Shown in pieces: positions 1 to 9,454 of a DNA stretch of 64,000 nt (its first letter is position 1; every line of letters begins with the position of its first letter). Source of the DNA: Gillisia sp. Hel_I_86 (lineage in GTDB: Bacteria > Bacteroidota > Bacteroidia > Flavobacteriales > Flavobacteriaceae); NCBI RefSeq assembly GCF_007827275.1, contig NZ_VISE01000001.1, forward strand, positions 930,001-994,000. The letters are read 5' to 3'. A program made the position numbers and the translations under genes. A model generated the notes under the pieces. It did no database searches, had not been told where the DNA came from, and saw only the letters and a program-made list of their open reading frames with translations.

Positions 1-286
1 TATCATATACATAGCGGTCTTGATTTTTAAGACCTTGTTGATCTCCAGCAGCATTCACATCATCACCTCGGGTAGAAACCACCAATGGTTGTTCCCAACC
101 TCTATCAGCAACAGATTGATAGACGCCAATGAGAGAGAAAATCATATCATCGGTTTTCGAAAAATCTGTTCCCCCAGCAAAATTATTATTAAGCTCTGGT
201 TGGTCCAATTCATCTGAGCAGCCTGTTAGCAGCATGCCCAGCAATGCCAACAGAACAGGCAATTGTTTTGTTTTTAAATATATCAT
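1..286 (-). CDS. SusD/RagB-like outer-membrane lipoprotein, N-terminal part only
   Basis: This is the first 95 codons of a gene running off the left edge. The protein opens with a lipoprotein signal: a hydrophobic stretch ending in LLTGCSDE, with the lipobox cysteine at about residue 22, then an acidic and Asn-rich start to the mature chain. The stop of the SusC gene lies 10 bp upstream, so the two are surely co-transcribed in the usual susC-susD order. SusD partners are surface lipoproteins that bind glycan or peptide substrates and form a lid over the SusC channel. Only the leader and the beginning of the mature domain are visible, so the family call rests mainly on position next to SusC and on the lipoprotein signal. 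Confidence 0.82.
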   Translation of the reverse strand, partial: MIYLKTKQLPVLLALLGMLLTGCSDELDQPELNNNFAGGTDFSKTDDMIFSLIGVYQSVADRGWEQPLVVSTRGDDVNAAGDQQGLKNQDRYVYD

Positions 287-296
287 AGCTATTTTT

Positions 297-3200
297 TTAA
301 ATTTTAATATTTACACCGAACGTATATACCCCTGGGATAGGATAGGTTTGATTGTCCCTACCATCTGAAACCTCGGGCGTAAAGCCATTGTATTCAAAGA
401 AAGTTAATGGGCGTTCCGCAGTAACATACAAACGAATATCAGGATTGAATTTCCCTTGAAATTGGGGTAATGTATAACCCAAAGTTACATTTTGAAGTCT
501 AACAAAATCCCCTTTTTCAACAAAAAAGCTATTAAGGAATTGATTGCTCCATGGATTTCTTATACCTCTTGCAGATGGGTAATCGTTTGAAGTTCCGGGA
601 CCATGCCAGCGATTAATAGCAAAATCCCTGTCAATATTAGGATCTGGTGTTTGGCGGATAGCAAAACGTTTCATATTTGCTATAACATTGCCTCCCTGGC
701 CGATGACATTTAAAGAAAAATCCCAAGCCTTATAGTTAAGCCCGAAATTAAAACCGAAAGTATAGGATGGCAAAAAAGAACCCAGGTCAACTCTATCCTG
801 TGCATCAATAATCCCGTCTCCGTTATGGTCCACAAATCTAAAATCTCCAGGTTGCACAGCTGGCGGCATATTGGAATCTCCATCTGCAATGGCCTTTTGC
901 GCAGCAGGGTCCGCTTGAATTTCTTCTGGGGTCTGATATACTCCTGCAACTTCAAGTCCATAAAAAGAATTTATGCTCCCACCTACAACGCTTCGTTGCG
1001 CGACATCTCCACCAGTGGTCAAATTTTCCTGACCTGCTAAATCCAATATTTCATTTTTAAGAGTAGAAAAGTTTGCCCCAATACTGTAAGAAAAATCTTC
1101 TGAAACCCGCTTATTCCAATTTAAATCAAACTCAAATCCAGAGTTTTCAATGATTCCCACATTCTGCCTGGTTGATCCTTGCACTAAAAGCCTTGAAACA
1201 GGTATAATAGCATCCCTAGTTTCCCTCGTAAAATAATCAGCCTCGACAGATAATTGACTTTCAAATAATCTGGCTGAAATTCCAACATTTGTTTCCGCAG
1301 TTACCTCCCATTTTAAAGCTTCAAAATCACTACTGGTAACCAATCCCGGATATCGGACATCTCCAAAAGCGGCAGTAACCTCTGAGGAAGTTATGCCCCC
1401 GGTACTTGCATTTACATTGGCATTTCCCAATTCCCCCCAACTAGCTCTCAGTTTTAAGAAGTCCAATACACCATTGTCTTTCATAAATGATTCTTCTGAA
1501 ATTACCCAACCTATACCAACGGTAGGGAAATAGCCCCATTTTTCCTGATATTTACTGGTACCATCTGCTCGAAAGGTTCCATACAATAAGTAACGATCAT
1601 CAAAATTATAAGCAACACGTCCAAAATAGGAGAAGAAATATTGTCTTACTCCATTATCTCCAGTAGCTCTGTCACCGTTATCTCCCTCGGTTACATCAAT
1701 TGTTTCAGATAAGTCCAGGAAATAAGATTCATCACCAATTCCAGGACCATTCGGGAAATTTACTCCTTTTATTTCCAATTGTTCCCAAGACCTATCCCTA
1801 AAAGATGTACCTGCCAAAACTGTCAAGTTATGTTTTCCAAAATCATCATTATATGTTAAGGTATTGTCCCATGTTTGTTCAGAAAACGTTTCATTTCTTT
1901 TAATCAATTCGGCATTTTTCCTAAAAGCATCTCCAGTACCGAAAAAATAAGGGAGCCTTACTTCTCTTGTTTCCAAGGTTTCGAAATTATGAGAATATGC
2001 CGTTTTAAAAGTTAGTTTATCAGGCATCAGTTGATAACTTAAATCAAAAGTCATTAAGGTATTCCGTATTTTATTCCTGTTCTCCGTATTCTCCATTAAA
2101 GGAAATGGGTTTTGTGGCCCTCTATACTCTAAATCCTGCGCATTTGCATAGGGTCTGGGATATGCGTCGGTTTTAGATGGATCCAGAACGGGCATTATTG
2201 GCACCGCAAAATATGCAGAACTAAAAGCCCCATCTTCCGGGCGGTATCTGGTAGCATTGCTTAAAAGTGTTGAAACACCTGCTTTTAGTCGATCGCTTAT
2301 ATCAACATTTATTTTAGACCTTATATTAAATCGCTCATAATCATTTTTCATTCTCAAAATACCTTCTTGTTCAAATTGACTTAATCCTAAAGAATAGGTA
2401 ACGCTCTCTGAGCCTCCCGTAACCCCTAAACTGTGATTTTGTATTAGGGCATCGCGTAAAATCAAATCGTACCAATCTGTATTAACAGCAGGAATATTGG
2501 GGTTAATTCTGCTACGTCCATAACGTTGCATGGCATTTTCTATAAAACTAGCTTCCGCAGCAGAACCAGATTCTCTCGCTAAGGTGGAAAATTGTTCAGC
2601 ATTTGATAATTTGACAACATTTTGCGCAATTTGCATACCTTGATAACCATTATAAGTTATTTGAGGTTTCTGATTCTTTTTCCCAGATTTAGTTTGAATA
2701 AGCACTACACCGTTTGCAGCTCTTACCCCATAAATAGCAGATGCCGATGCATCTTTAAGCACTGAAATGGTTTCAATTTCTTCGCTGTTCAAAAAGTTAA
2801 TATCATCGTAAAAGACACCATCCACAACATATAACGGATCGGAAGCCCCACCTCCTGTGTAAGACCCAAGACCACGTACCCGAATGGTAGGTGCCGTACC
2901 TGGAGCACCACTGCTTACCACTTGCAAACCTGCCACTTTACCTTGTAAGGATTGCATCGCAGCACCAGAAGGGGTTCTTGTGATATCTTCAGCTTTAATA
3001 GTGGTAATTGACCCCGTTAAGTCTGCTTTCTTTTGAGAGCCATACCCAATTAAAACCACTTCCCCCAAAGCAGAAGCGCTTTCTGTCATTATCACATTTA
3101 TAGTGTTTTGTGTACCTACACTAAGCTCGTTGGTTTCGAATCCCAAAAAACTAAATACCAGGATATCACTATTTGTGGCGCTTATGGAATAGTTGCCATC

Positions 3201-3371
3201 AAAATCGGTTATGGTTCCTTTGGAAGTACCTTTAACCACAACATTCACACCTGGGAGAGACACCCCCCCCGGCTCCGATGTTACTGTTCCATTAATTATA
3301 CGTTCTTGTGCAAAAGACTGCATATTCGCTAGAAAAAGAAGCAAACATAATAACGTTGGTTTTGTTTTCAT
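297..3371 (-). CDS. SusC/RagA family TonB-linked outer-membrane receptor
   Basis: The protein imports a polymer breakdown product across the outer membrane with TonB energy and its SusD lipoprotein partner. The order of domains is a signal peptide (MKTKPTLLCLLLFLANMQ, cut after SFA), a carboxypeptidase-D-like regulatory domain over about residues 25-110, a TonB plug, and a long beta-barrel. The SusC hallmark LKDASASAIYGVRAANGV ends the plug, and the chain ends in VNIKI, a typical barrel terminus. I chose the ATG at 3371 because the signal peptide starts there; an in-frame ATG at 3425 would add 18 residues ahead of it. Full length for the family (about 1020 residues). The substrate cannot be told from sequence. 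The downstream lipoprotein gene is SusD-like and the upstream gene is a probable dedicated regulator. Confidence 0.95.
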   Translation of the reverse strand: MKTKPTLLCLLLFLANMQSFAQERIINGTVTSEPGGVSLPGVNVVVKGTSKGTITDFDGNYSISATNSDILVFSFLGFETNELSVGTQNTINVIMTESASALGEVVLIGYGSQKKADLTGSITTIKAEDITRTPSGAAMQSLQGKVAGLQVVSSGAPGTAPTIRVRGLGSYTGGGASDPLYVVDGVFYDDINFLNSEEIETISVLKDASASAIYGVRAANGVVLIQTKSGKKNQKPQITYNGYQGMQIAQNVVKLSNAEQFSTLARESGSAAEASFIENAMQRYGRSRINPNIPAVNTDWYDLILRDALIQNHSLGVTGGSESVTYSLGLSQFEQEGILRMKNDYERFNIRSKINVDISDRLKAGVSTLLSNATRYRPEDGAFSSAYFAVPIMPVLDPSKTDAYPRPYANAQDLEYRGPQNPFPLMENTENRNKIRNTLMTFDLSYQLMPDKLTFKTAYSHNFETLETREVRLPYFFGTGDAFRKNAELIKRNETFSEQTWDNTLTYNDDFGKHNLTVLAGTSFRDRSWEQLEIKGVNFPNGPGIGDESYFLDLSETIDVTEGDNGDRATGDNGVRQYFFSYFGRVAYNFDDRYLLYGTFRADGTSKYQEKWGYFPTVGIGWVISEESFMKDNGVLDFLKLRASWGELGNANVNASTGGITSSEVTAAFGDVRYPGLVTSSDFEALKWEVTAETNVGISARLFESQLSVEADYFTRETRDAIIPVSRLLVQGSTRQNVGIIENSGFEFDLNWNKRVSEDFSYSIGANFSTLKNEILDLAGQENLTTGGDVAQRSVVGGSINSFYGLEVAGVYQTPEEIQADPAAQKAIADGDSNMPPAVQPGDFRFVDHNGDGIIDAQDRVDLGSFLPSYTFGFNFGLNYKAWDFSLNVIGQGGNVIANMKRFAIRQTPDPNIDRDFAINRWHGPGTSNDYPSARGIRNPWSNQFLNSFFVEKGDFVRLQNVTLGYTLPQFQGKFNPDIRLYVTAERPLTFFEYNGFTPEVSDGRDNQTYPIPGVYTFGVNIKI

Positions 3372-3657
3372 AAACACAGGTGTTTTAAATAATTTCGGAA
3401 ATCGTGCATTATATTTCCTCCCCATTTGAGATAAATATCACTCCCAGAAAAGAATTGTAATAAAATTAACCTATGAGGGAAGTTTTTAAGATTTTTTTGG
3501 TATAACCAGACACATCAAGTTAATTAGAAATACTAATTTACTGATTATTAGTTTATTATAAAAAATAAATAAAGTATTATTGAATGTGAAAATATGATTT
3601 GATGTGGAAAAGATGTGGTTAAAAAATAGAATTTACAACGTTTTCGTAACGAAGCCT
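3372..3657. other. AT-rich intergenic region between regulator and susC-like gene
   Basis: This gap of nearly 290 bases (about 230 if the susC-like gene starts at 3425) should hold the susC promoter and any operator for the sensor-regulator encoded upstream. It is very AT-rich with several A/T runs. I see no perfect TAnnTTTG box and no convincing inverted repeat, so the promoter position is not called. Confidence 0.4.
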
Positions 3658-6411
3658 TTACATTTTCATAAGAAATTTAACTAGGTTTTGGCTTTTGGAG
3701 AGATGAAATTTCTTTCTTAACCTATAACGATGTAACTCTATACTTCTAAAAGTTATTCCTATTAAAGGGGCGATCTCCTTTGAACTTAAATTCATTTTCA
3801 AATAAGCACAAAGTTTTAGATCTTTAGGGGTAAGACTGGGATATTTTTTTTGCAATACTTTAAAAAAGTCGTCATGAACTTCATTGAAATTTCGCTCGAA
3901 CAACTTCCACTCATCCTGGGAATTGGATTGCCTATCTTTGATATCCATTAATTTTGAATAGAGCTTTTCATTATCCTTTTTGATATTGGATTTATTGATT
4001 TCCTGCTCCATTTCGGTAAGAATATCCTCCTTCCTTGCCATTAAAGCTGCATAACTGGCCAATTCCTTACTTTTGGCTTTCAGTTTGGCACGTAGCTTAT
4101 CCTGCTCCAGTTGCGTGATCCTTTTACTGTTTTCAAAATTCTGGCGTTGGATCACAAGTTTTTGTTCATATCCCAATTCTTTCTCATAAGCCCTCTTGCG
4201 TTTAACGAATTTTAGTTTGTTATATAAGTGAATTAGGTAAAAAATCACCATAAGAATAAAGACATAGATTCCCCATGCCCAACCGCGTAGGAACCATGGT
4301 TGAAGAATTTTAAAGCTGAAGCTTGAAATGTCACTTTCCACTAATTTCACATTATTTTTAACCTTAAAAACAAACCTGCCGGGTGGGAGGTTGTTGTAGG
4401 AAACCAGATGGGATTTGGATGGAGTAGACCAAGAATTATCATAACCCTCCAGCTTATAAGTATAAACAGGAAGGGAAAGTTTCCCGGGATCCTTACTGGA
4501 AAACCAGAAACCAATGGCGTTTTTATTATATGCAATTTCATCATTGTCTTTTAGATCTGACAACTCCCCATTAATAAATACCTTTTCGATATAGGCTTTC
4601 CCGGGAACTGTTTTTAGATCTATTTCAGAAATAGCGATTTTTAAAAACCCATCGTCCATAAATACGTATATATAAGATCCAATGGTAACTGCGCTTCGAA
4701 AATTCTTAATAATCCTGCTGTAAATAAGATCATCGTTGAGATTAAAACGCTTTCCGGTAGGGATATCCACAATTTTGAATGCGTCCGTGCTTTTGGAAAC
4801 CACAAGCTGTTTATTTAAAGCAGCAATCTCATTAAATGGCCTTAGTTTTTTCTCTAGGACTTTGTCTTGCACCAGGGTGTCGTTCACAGAATCGTATTTC
4901 AAGATGGTTTTGTTCCTCGACAGGAAAATATTGTTCCCTACAGCAAATAATTGAGTCTGCTTAGACTTTATTTCTCTTTTTAAAATAAGGTTTTCATGAT
5001 TTTCGGAAAGTGAAAATTGAAAAATACCTCTATATGCAGACTCAATCCAAAGGGTATTGTTTTCATCGAAATAAGCTTTATTAACCGGAAAGTTTATTTC
5101 AGGGTACCTCGAGAACAACCATTCGCCGTTCACTTTTCGATATCTTGCCACACCTGTATAATTGGGTTGTATATAATAGCTGGAATGTGGGATCTTAACA
5201 AAATCCATTCCTCCGTTTATATCATTAAGCTGCTTAAAATCACCATTTTTAATGATAAATGTTCCATTATTGTGGCCACATATTATTTCATTTTCAACCC
5301 GTGTTAAATTCCATACTTGCCCATTAGAAGATTTCAAAAAATCGAGTGTTCCATTTTTAAGATAGAAAACCCCATGATTAGAGCCCAAAATAAGTTGATC
5401 GTTATCTGAAATAATGGAGTACACAGTGCCCAATGCCCCAGATTTATCGTTGAAAGCGTATATGTCCTTGGAAAGGTGGATCTTGCTCAATCCATTATCC
5501 AAGGCCAACCATAGATTATTGTCATTATCTATAAACTGCCGAATTACGGTATTGTTTTGAAAACCATTTCCTTTATTAAAAACATATTTATAATGTCCTT
5601 TAGAATCCAATATTAGGAGCCCATGGTTAATGGTCCCAATACAAACAAAGCCATCTACAATCTTTAAATTATTTATTTCCAGGTTCTCGAATTTAGCATC
5701 CAAGGAAGATTCCCATTTACTTAAACTCCCATCCCTATAAAAATATAAACCGTTTAGTTGGGTAGCTATAAGAAGGCCATTGTTAAATGAAACCAAACTC
5801 TGAATGGTATATTCCTTTAATGGCGTACTCCAATCTATAAACGCTATGCCCCCATCTTTCAATTTATAGAGTCCGTTGTTCTTTGTGGTAATGTAAAGGG
5901 TATCGCCTATATAAAAACTATAAACAGCAGAGATCTCACCAAAAGGTATGACCATAATTCGATGATCCTTTTTACTGAAAACATACAGTTTTCCAAAAGA
6001 CTGAAATAGGATCTTATCCTTAAAATCTATAATCTTCCAGATCTCATCATTATCAAAATATTTGGGTGCTACCGAAGAACTCAAGGAAGTATACACCAGT
6101 TCGTTCTTAGCGTTTTTGAGCCAGTAGCCGAATTCATGATAGGAACCGGTATAAACAGTGTCATTTATAACCTTGACAGAACGAATTGTAAATGGGTTTG
6201 GCAGTTTGTATTTTTGCCAAAAATCCCCGTTAAAGGTGAGAAGATTGGTGCCATTGGCTATAAAAATTGTGCCTTCGGAATTTTGCGAGATGTCCCAATT
6301 GGAGTTTTCCCCTTTGTAATCCTGTTTGTTGTAGTTTTTAAAATAAGGACTAATCTCTTGGGCAGAGATAGAAATCGTGAAAAGAAATAGAATTATTGAG
6401 TTTCTTATCAT
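3658..6411 (-). CDS. Ligand-sensing propeller/Y_Y_Y transmembrane regulator with LuxR-type HTH
   Basis: The 917-residue protein has a signal peptide (cut after SISAQ), a long region of repeated beta-propeller blades (about 30-600), a Y_Y_Y immunoglobulin-like domain around 640-710 with the signature YTYKLEGYDNSW, one membrane helix near 720-740, a Lys/Glu-rich coiled coil, and a C-terminal helix-turn-helix (about 855-917, including LSSKEIAPLIGITFRSIELH). It lacks the histidine kinase and receiver domains of classical hybrid two-component systems, so the periplasmic sensor is wired directly to a LuxR/GerE-like DNA-binding domain at the membrane. Proteins of this build usually control an adjacent SusC/SusD locus, and here the receptor lies directly downstream on the same strand. 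The target genes and ligand are inferred from position only. Confidence 0.88.
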   Translation of the reverse strand: MIRNSIILFLFTISISAQEISPYFKNYNKQDYKGENSNWDISQNSEGTIFIANGTNLLTFNGDFWQKYKLPNPFTIRSVKVINDTVYTGSYHEFGYWLKNAKNELVYTSLSSSVAPKYFDNDEIWKIIDFKDKILFQSFGKLYVFSKKDHRIMVIPFGEISAVYSFYIGDTLYITTKNNGLYKLKDGGIAFIDWSTPLKEYTIQSLVSFNNGLLIATQLNGLYFYRDGSLSKWESSLDAKFENLEINNLKIVDGFVCIGTINHGLLILDSKGHYKYVFNKGNGFQNNTVIRQFIDNDNNLWLALDNGLSKIHLSKDIYAFNDKSGALGTVYSIISDNDQLILGSNHGVFYLKNGTLDFLKSSNGQVWNLTRVENEIICGHNNGTFIIKNGDFKQLNDINGGMDFVKIPHSSYYIQPNYTGVARYRKVNGEWLFSRYPEINFPVNKAYFDENNTLWIESAYRGIFQFSLSENHENLILKREIKSKQTQLFAVGNNIFLSRNKTILKYDSVNDTLVQDKVLEKKLRPFNEIAALNKQLVVSKSTDAFKIVDIPTGKRFNLNDDLIYSRIIKNFRSAVTIGSYIYVFMDDGFLKIAISEIDLKTVPGKAYIEKVFINGELSDLKDNDEIAYNKNAIGFWFSSKDPGKLSLPVYTYKLEGYDNSWSTPSKSHLVSYNNLPPGRFVFKVKNNVKLVESDISSFSFKILQPWFLRGWAWGIYVFILMVIFYLIHLYNKLKFVKRKRAYEKELGYEQKLVIQRQNFENSKRITQLEQDKLRAKLKAKSKELASYAALMARKEDILTEMEQEINKSNIKKDNEKLYSKLMDIKDRQSNSQDEWKLFERNFNEVHDDFFKVLQKKYPSLTPKDLKLCAYLKMNLSSKEIAPLIGITFRSIELHRYRLRKKFHLSKSQNLVKFLMKM

Positions 6412-6499
6412 TACCTGTAATTACAATAGATGAAATGCAAGGTAAAGAAAAAAAGAAATTTCGATCGATTTTAATTTTGACCAGAGGCTATTTTAATCT

Positions 6500-6835
6500 C
6501 TAACTGGTTTCCGGCGCCAATTTAACTTCCAAACCTTCCAGTTCTGCAGTTATTGGAATCTGGCAACTTAACCTACTACTGTCTTGTACGAAAAATGCCT
6601 GATCCAGCATGTCTTCTTCTTCGTAGCTCTTTTCAGGAAGCAAATGTTCATGACTTAAAACATAGCACTGGCAGGACGCGCACATCGCCATTCCGCCGCA
6701 GATACCAATTGTACCTTCTGGAGCCAATTCATGCATGCGCACTATCTCCATCAAGTTCATGTTCATATCTATGGGCGCTACTACATTGTGAGCTTCACCT
6801 CCTCTATCTATTATGGTAATTTTAATATCAGACAT
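6500..6835 (-). CDS. 2Fe-2S ferredoxin, adrenodoxin type
   Basis: This is a small electron carrier of 111 residues with the ligand pattern of [2Fe-2S] ferredoxins of the adrenodoxin/ISC type: Cys46, Cys52 and Cys55 in CGGMAMCASC, and Cys91 in LSCQIP. An additional Cys57 is unlikely to be a ligand. The gene is the last of a minus-strand run (Mrp ATPase, Nfu, reductase, ferredoxin), 21 bp after the reductase stop, so the reductase next door is its likely electron donor. Roles in iron-sulfur cluster assembly or in a monooxygenase/desaturase chain are both possible; the Mrp and Nfu neighbours favour the former. Confidence 0.92.
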   Translation of the reverse strand: MSDIKITIIDRGGEAHNVVAPIDMNMNLMEIVRMHELAPEGTIGICGGMAMCASCQCYVLSHEHLLPEKSYEEEDMLDQAFFVQDSSRLSCQIPITAELEGLEVKLAPETS

Positions 6836-6856
6836 ATCTTGAAAAAACTGAAATCC

Positions 6857-7918
6857 TTAATTTATACTTTTAACAACTTCGCGTTTCGCTTCCTTTTTAG
6901 AACCATCAAATCCGTTTATCCCGCTTACCGTAGTATATTTCATAACATACTTCTTTTCTGGGTAGATTCGTTGGTACGCGCTCTGGCACATAATAGCAGC
7001 TTCATGAAAACCACAAAGGATCAGCTTTAATTTTCCAGGATAGGTATTTACATCCCCAATAGCGTAAACTCCAGGAATAGTTGTTTGATAATCGTAAGTA
7101 TTATCTACCTTGATCGCATTTTTCTCGATTTCCAAACCCCAATCGCCTATTGGGCCTAGTTTTGGGGACAGCCCAAATAACGGAATAAAATGATCTGTAG
7201 GTTTTACTTCTTCTTCTGCAACATTCCCTTTATGACGAATAACAACAGCCTCTAAACGATTATCCCCTTTAAGATCTACAACTTCAGCATCGGTAATTAA
7301 ATTGATCTTCCCAATCTTGGATAACTCTTCTACTTTTTCCACGGAATCCAAGGCTCCCCTAAAATCCCTTCTTCGGTGCACTAAAGAGACTTCCTTTGCA
7401 ATATTGGACAGAAAAATAGACCAGTCTAAAGCCGAATCTCCTCCGCCCGCGATTACCACAGATTTACCCCTATAAACTTCTGGATCTTTAATAATATAGG
7501 AGACTCCTTTATCTTCAAAATTGGCTATTGAAGGGATTGGTGGTTTTCTAGGTTCGAAACTGCCTAAGCCCCCTGCAATTACAACAACGGGTGCAGTATG
7601 TTTAACTCCCCTAGAGGAAGTAACCATAAATGTGCCGTCCTCAAGTTTATCGAGAGTTTCCGCTCGATCCCCCAAGGTGAAACCAGGACGAAATGGCTTT
7701 ATTTGTTCCATAAGGTTGCCTACCAGATCTCCCGCCAATATTTCTGGAAATCCGGGAATATCATAAATTGGCTTTTTGGGATAGATCTCGGCACATTGCC
7801 CACCAGGAACAGGCAAGGCATCTATTAAATGACATTTAAGTTTAAGCAATCCCGCCTCGAACACGGCAAACAAACCTGTGGGTCCGGCGCCGATTATAAT
7901 AATATCTGATTTAATCAT
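6857..7918 (-). CDS. NAD(P)/FAD-dependent oxidoreductase, ferredoxin-NADP reductase type 2 (thioredoxin-reductase-like)
   Basis: The 353-residue flavoprotein has an N-terminal FAD-binding Rossmann motif (IIIGAGPTGL, residues 8-17) and a second nucleotide-binding motif VVIAGGGDSALDW near 155, followed by the HRRRDFRG segment typical of NADPH-preferring members. The thioredoxin-reductase CxxC pair is missing, as in bacterial ferredoxin/flavodoxin-NADP reductases of the TrxR-like class. A terminal GDVNTYPGK segment is the usual FAD-binding GD motif. The gene sits between the Nfu scaffold gene (43 bp gap) and a [2Fe-2S] ferredoxin gene (21 bp gap), which supports a ferredoxin reductase role. Confidence 0.92.
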   Translation of the reverse strand: MIKSDIIIIGAGPTGLFAVFEAGLLKLKCHLIDALPVPGGQCAEIYPKKPIYDIPGFPEILAGDLVGNLMEQIKPFRPGFTLGDRAETLDKLEDGTFMVTSSRGVKHTAPVVVIAGGLGSFEPRKPPIPSIANFEDKGVSYIIKDPEVYRGKSVVIAGGGDSALDWSIFLSNIAKEVSLVHRRRDFRGALDSVEKVEELSKIGKINLITDAEVVDLKGDNRLEAVVIRHKGNVAEEEVKPTDHFIPLFGLSPKLGPIGDWGLEIEKNAIKVDNTYDYQTTIPGVYAIGDVNTYPGKLKLILCGFHEAAIMCQSAYQRIYPEKKYVMKYTTVSGINGFDGSKKEAKREVVKSIN

Positions 7919-7961
7919 TCTTTTTCAATTTGCAATAAAAGATAAGTGGCTAAAATTCCAC

Positions 7962-8207
7962 TTACCTTTCAATATTCACCACTTTTTCAATTTGCGGCGC
8001 ATATTTTTTGATGGTCATTTCCACACCAGATTTCAATGTCATTTGGTTAACGTGGCAACCAACACAAGCCCCTTCCAACTGAACCTTCACAAGGCGATTA
8101 TTGTCTTCTATAGACACCAAGGAGATATCCCCTCCGTCGCTTTGCAAAAAAGGCCTAATTTCTTGCAGGGCCTTTTCAACATTGATCCTGATTTCTTCCG
8201 TTGTCAT
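7962..8207 (-). CDS. NifU/Nfu C-terminal domain protein, Fe-S cluster scaffold
   Basis: At 81 residues this is a stand-alone Nfu domain. The cluster-binding CxxC is Cys48 and Cys51 in GACVGCHVN, preceded by the conserved LQSDGGDISLV segment. Nfu proteins carry or transfer [4Fe-4S] clusters to target apoproteins. Its start codon touches the stop codon of the Mrp ATPase gene, so the two are probably translationally coupled; Mrp and Nfu proteins act in the same late step of cluster delivery. No N-terminal degenerate or IscU-like domain is present. Confidence 0.93.
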   Translation of the reverse strand: MTTEEIRINVEKALQEIRPFLQSDGGDISLVSIEDNNRLVKVQLEGACVGCHVNQMTLKSGVEMTIKKYAPQIEKVVNIER

Positions 8208-9338
8208 TTAGTTCTTTTTAACTGCACTACATCCAGCCATCGTAGTTATTTTAATAGCCTCTGTTGGAGGCAAGCTTGTATTTCTGTTTACTGTTTCCTG
8301 AACCACATTTCTGGTTAGTTCTTCAAAAGAACTTTCCAAAGCAGTAGCCGTTTGTAATGCTGCCGGCCTTCCCAGATCTCCAGCTTCACGGATGCTTTGT
8401 ACCAGTGGAATTTCCCCTAAAAATGGCACTCCAAGATCGGTTGCCAGATTTCTTGCCCCTTCTTTTCCAAAAATATAATACTTATTCTCTGGTAATTCCT
8501 CTGGAGTGAAATATGCCATATTTTCTATGATCCCCAAAACGGGAACATTGATGCTCTCTTGTTGAAACATGGCAACGCCTTTTTTGGCATCGGCAAGTGC
8601 CACATTTTGTGGTGTGCTTACAATAACAGCTCCTGTGATAGGAAGGGATTGCATAATGGATAAATGAATATCCCCTGTCCCCGGAGGAAGATCTATCAAC
8701 ATAAAATCCAATTCGCCCCAAGCTGCATCAAAAATCATCTGATTTAATGCTTTGGCTGCCATTGGACCACGCCAAACTACTGCTTGATCTGGTTTCGTAA
8801 AAAAACCTATGGATAATAATTTAACTCCGTAACTCTCTACAGGTTTCATCTTGGACTTTCCATCTATGTATACAGATAAAGGTCTTTCAGCTTCCACATC
8901 CAACATGATGGGCATAGAAGGCCCATAGATATCGGCATCCAACAACCCAACTTTAAAACCCATTTTGGCCAAAGAAACGGCTAGGTTTGCGGTCACCGTG
9001 GATTTGCCAACGCCACCTTTTCCAGAGGCAATTGCAATTATATTTTTGATGCCCGGAATGGCCTTCCCTTTTATCGTAGGTTTTTCTGGAGCTTCCACTT
9101 TGATATTGACTTTTACGATAGCCTTATCGAAGATCTTTTCTTGAATAACTTTAATTATATCTGCTTCGGCCCTTTTTTTAATATGCATTGCAGGAGTGGT
9201 CATTACCAAATCTACTACTACCTCATCTCCAAAGGTCATCACATTTTTCACGGCGCCACTTTCCACCATATTGCTTCCTTCACCAGAAAGGGAAATAGTT
9301 TCTAGAGCTGCAAGTATATCTTTTCTCTCTAATTTCAT
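8208..9338 (-). CDS. Mrp/ApbC (NBP35-type) P-loop ATPase, Fe-S cluster carrier
   Basis: The 376-residue protein has an N-terminal MIP18/DUF59 domain (residues 1-80) fused to a deviant Walker A P-loop ATPase: GKGGVGKST at 106-114, the DADIYGPS switch near 138, and the LIDLPPGTGD segment. These features define Mrp/ApbC carriers that load [4Fe-4S] clusters onto targets. The MinD/ParA branch was excluded because of the DUF59 fusion and the PPGTGD motif. The family's paired CxxC before the C-terminus is not seen; a lone cysteine occurs in GCSAVKKN at the end. First gene of the Mrp-Nfu-reductase-ferredoxin operon. Confidence 0.94.
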   Translation of the reverse strand: MKLERKDILAALETISLSGEGSNMVESGAVKNVMTFGDEVVVDLVMTTPAMHIKKRAEADIIKVIQEKIFDKAIVKVNIKVEAPEKPTIKGKAIPGIKNIIAIASGKGGVGKSTVTANLAVSLAKMGFKVGLLDADIYGPSMPIMLDVEAERPLSVYIDGKSKMKPVESYGVKLLSIGFFTKPDQAVVWRGPMAAKALNQMIFDAAWGELDFMLIDLPPGTGDIHLSIMQSLPITGAVIVSTPQNVALADAKKGVAMFQQESINVPVLGIIENMAYFTPEELPENKYYIFGKEGARNLATDLGVPFLGEIPLVQSIREAGDLGRPAALQTATALESSFEELTRNVVQETVNRNTSLPPTEAIKITTMAGCSAVKKN

Positions 9339-9386
9339 TTGAACTTATTTCATTTTCAACCTCTTATATAGATTGATTCTAAAATG

Positions 9387-9394
9387 CAAATATA
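9387..9394 (-). promoter_or_regulatory. -7 promoter box (TATATTTG on minus strand) for mrp-nfu-reductase-ferredoxin operon
   Basis: The minus strand reads TATATTTG, an exact match to the Bacteroidota -7 consensus TAnnTTTG, about 50 bases before the Mrp start codon. A second match, TATCTTTG, lies slightly upstream (9405-9412). Neither has a clean TTTG -33 box at the usual distance, so the exact start point is uncertain. Confidence 0.5.
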
Positions 9395-9454
9395 GAAGGT
9401 TTCCCAAAGATAAAGAAGTATTCCGCGAAAATTATAGATGCATCTTCCAGCAAT

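Noticed and set aside
7878-8318. 146-codon plus-strand frame opposite the Nfu region
   Set aside because: It crosses two well-supported minus-strand genes, and the protein has no recognisable features.
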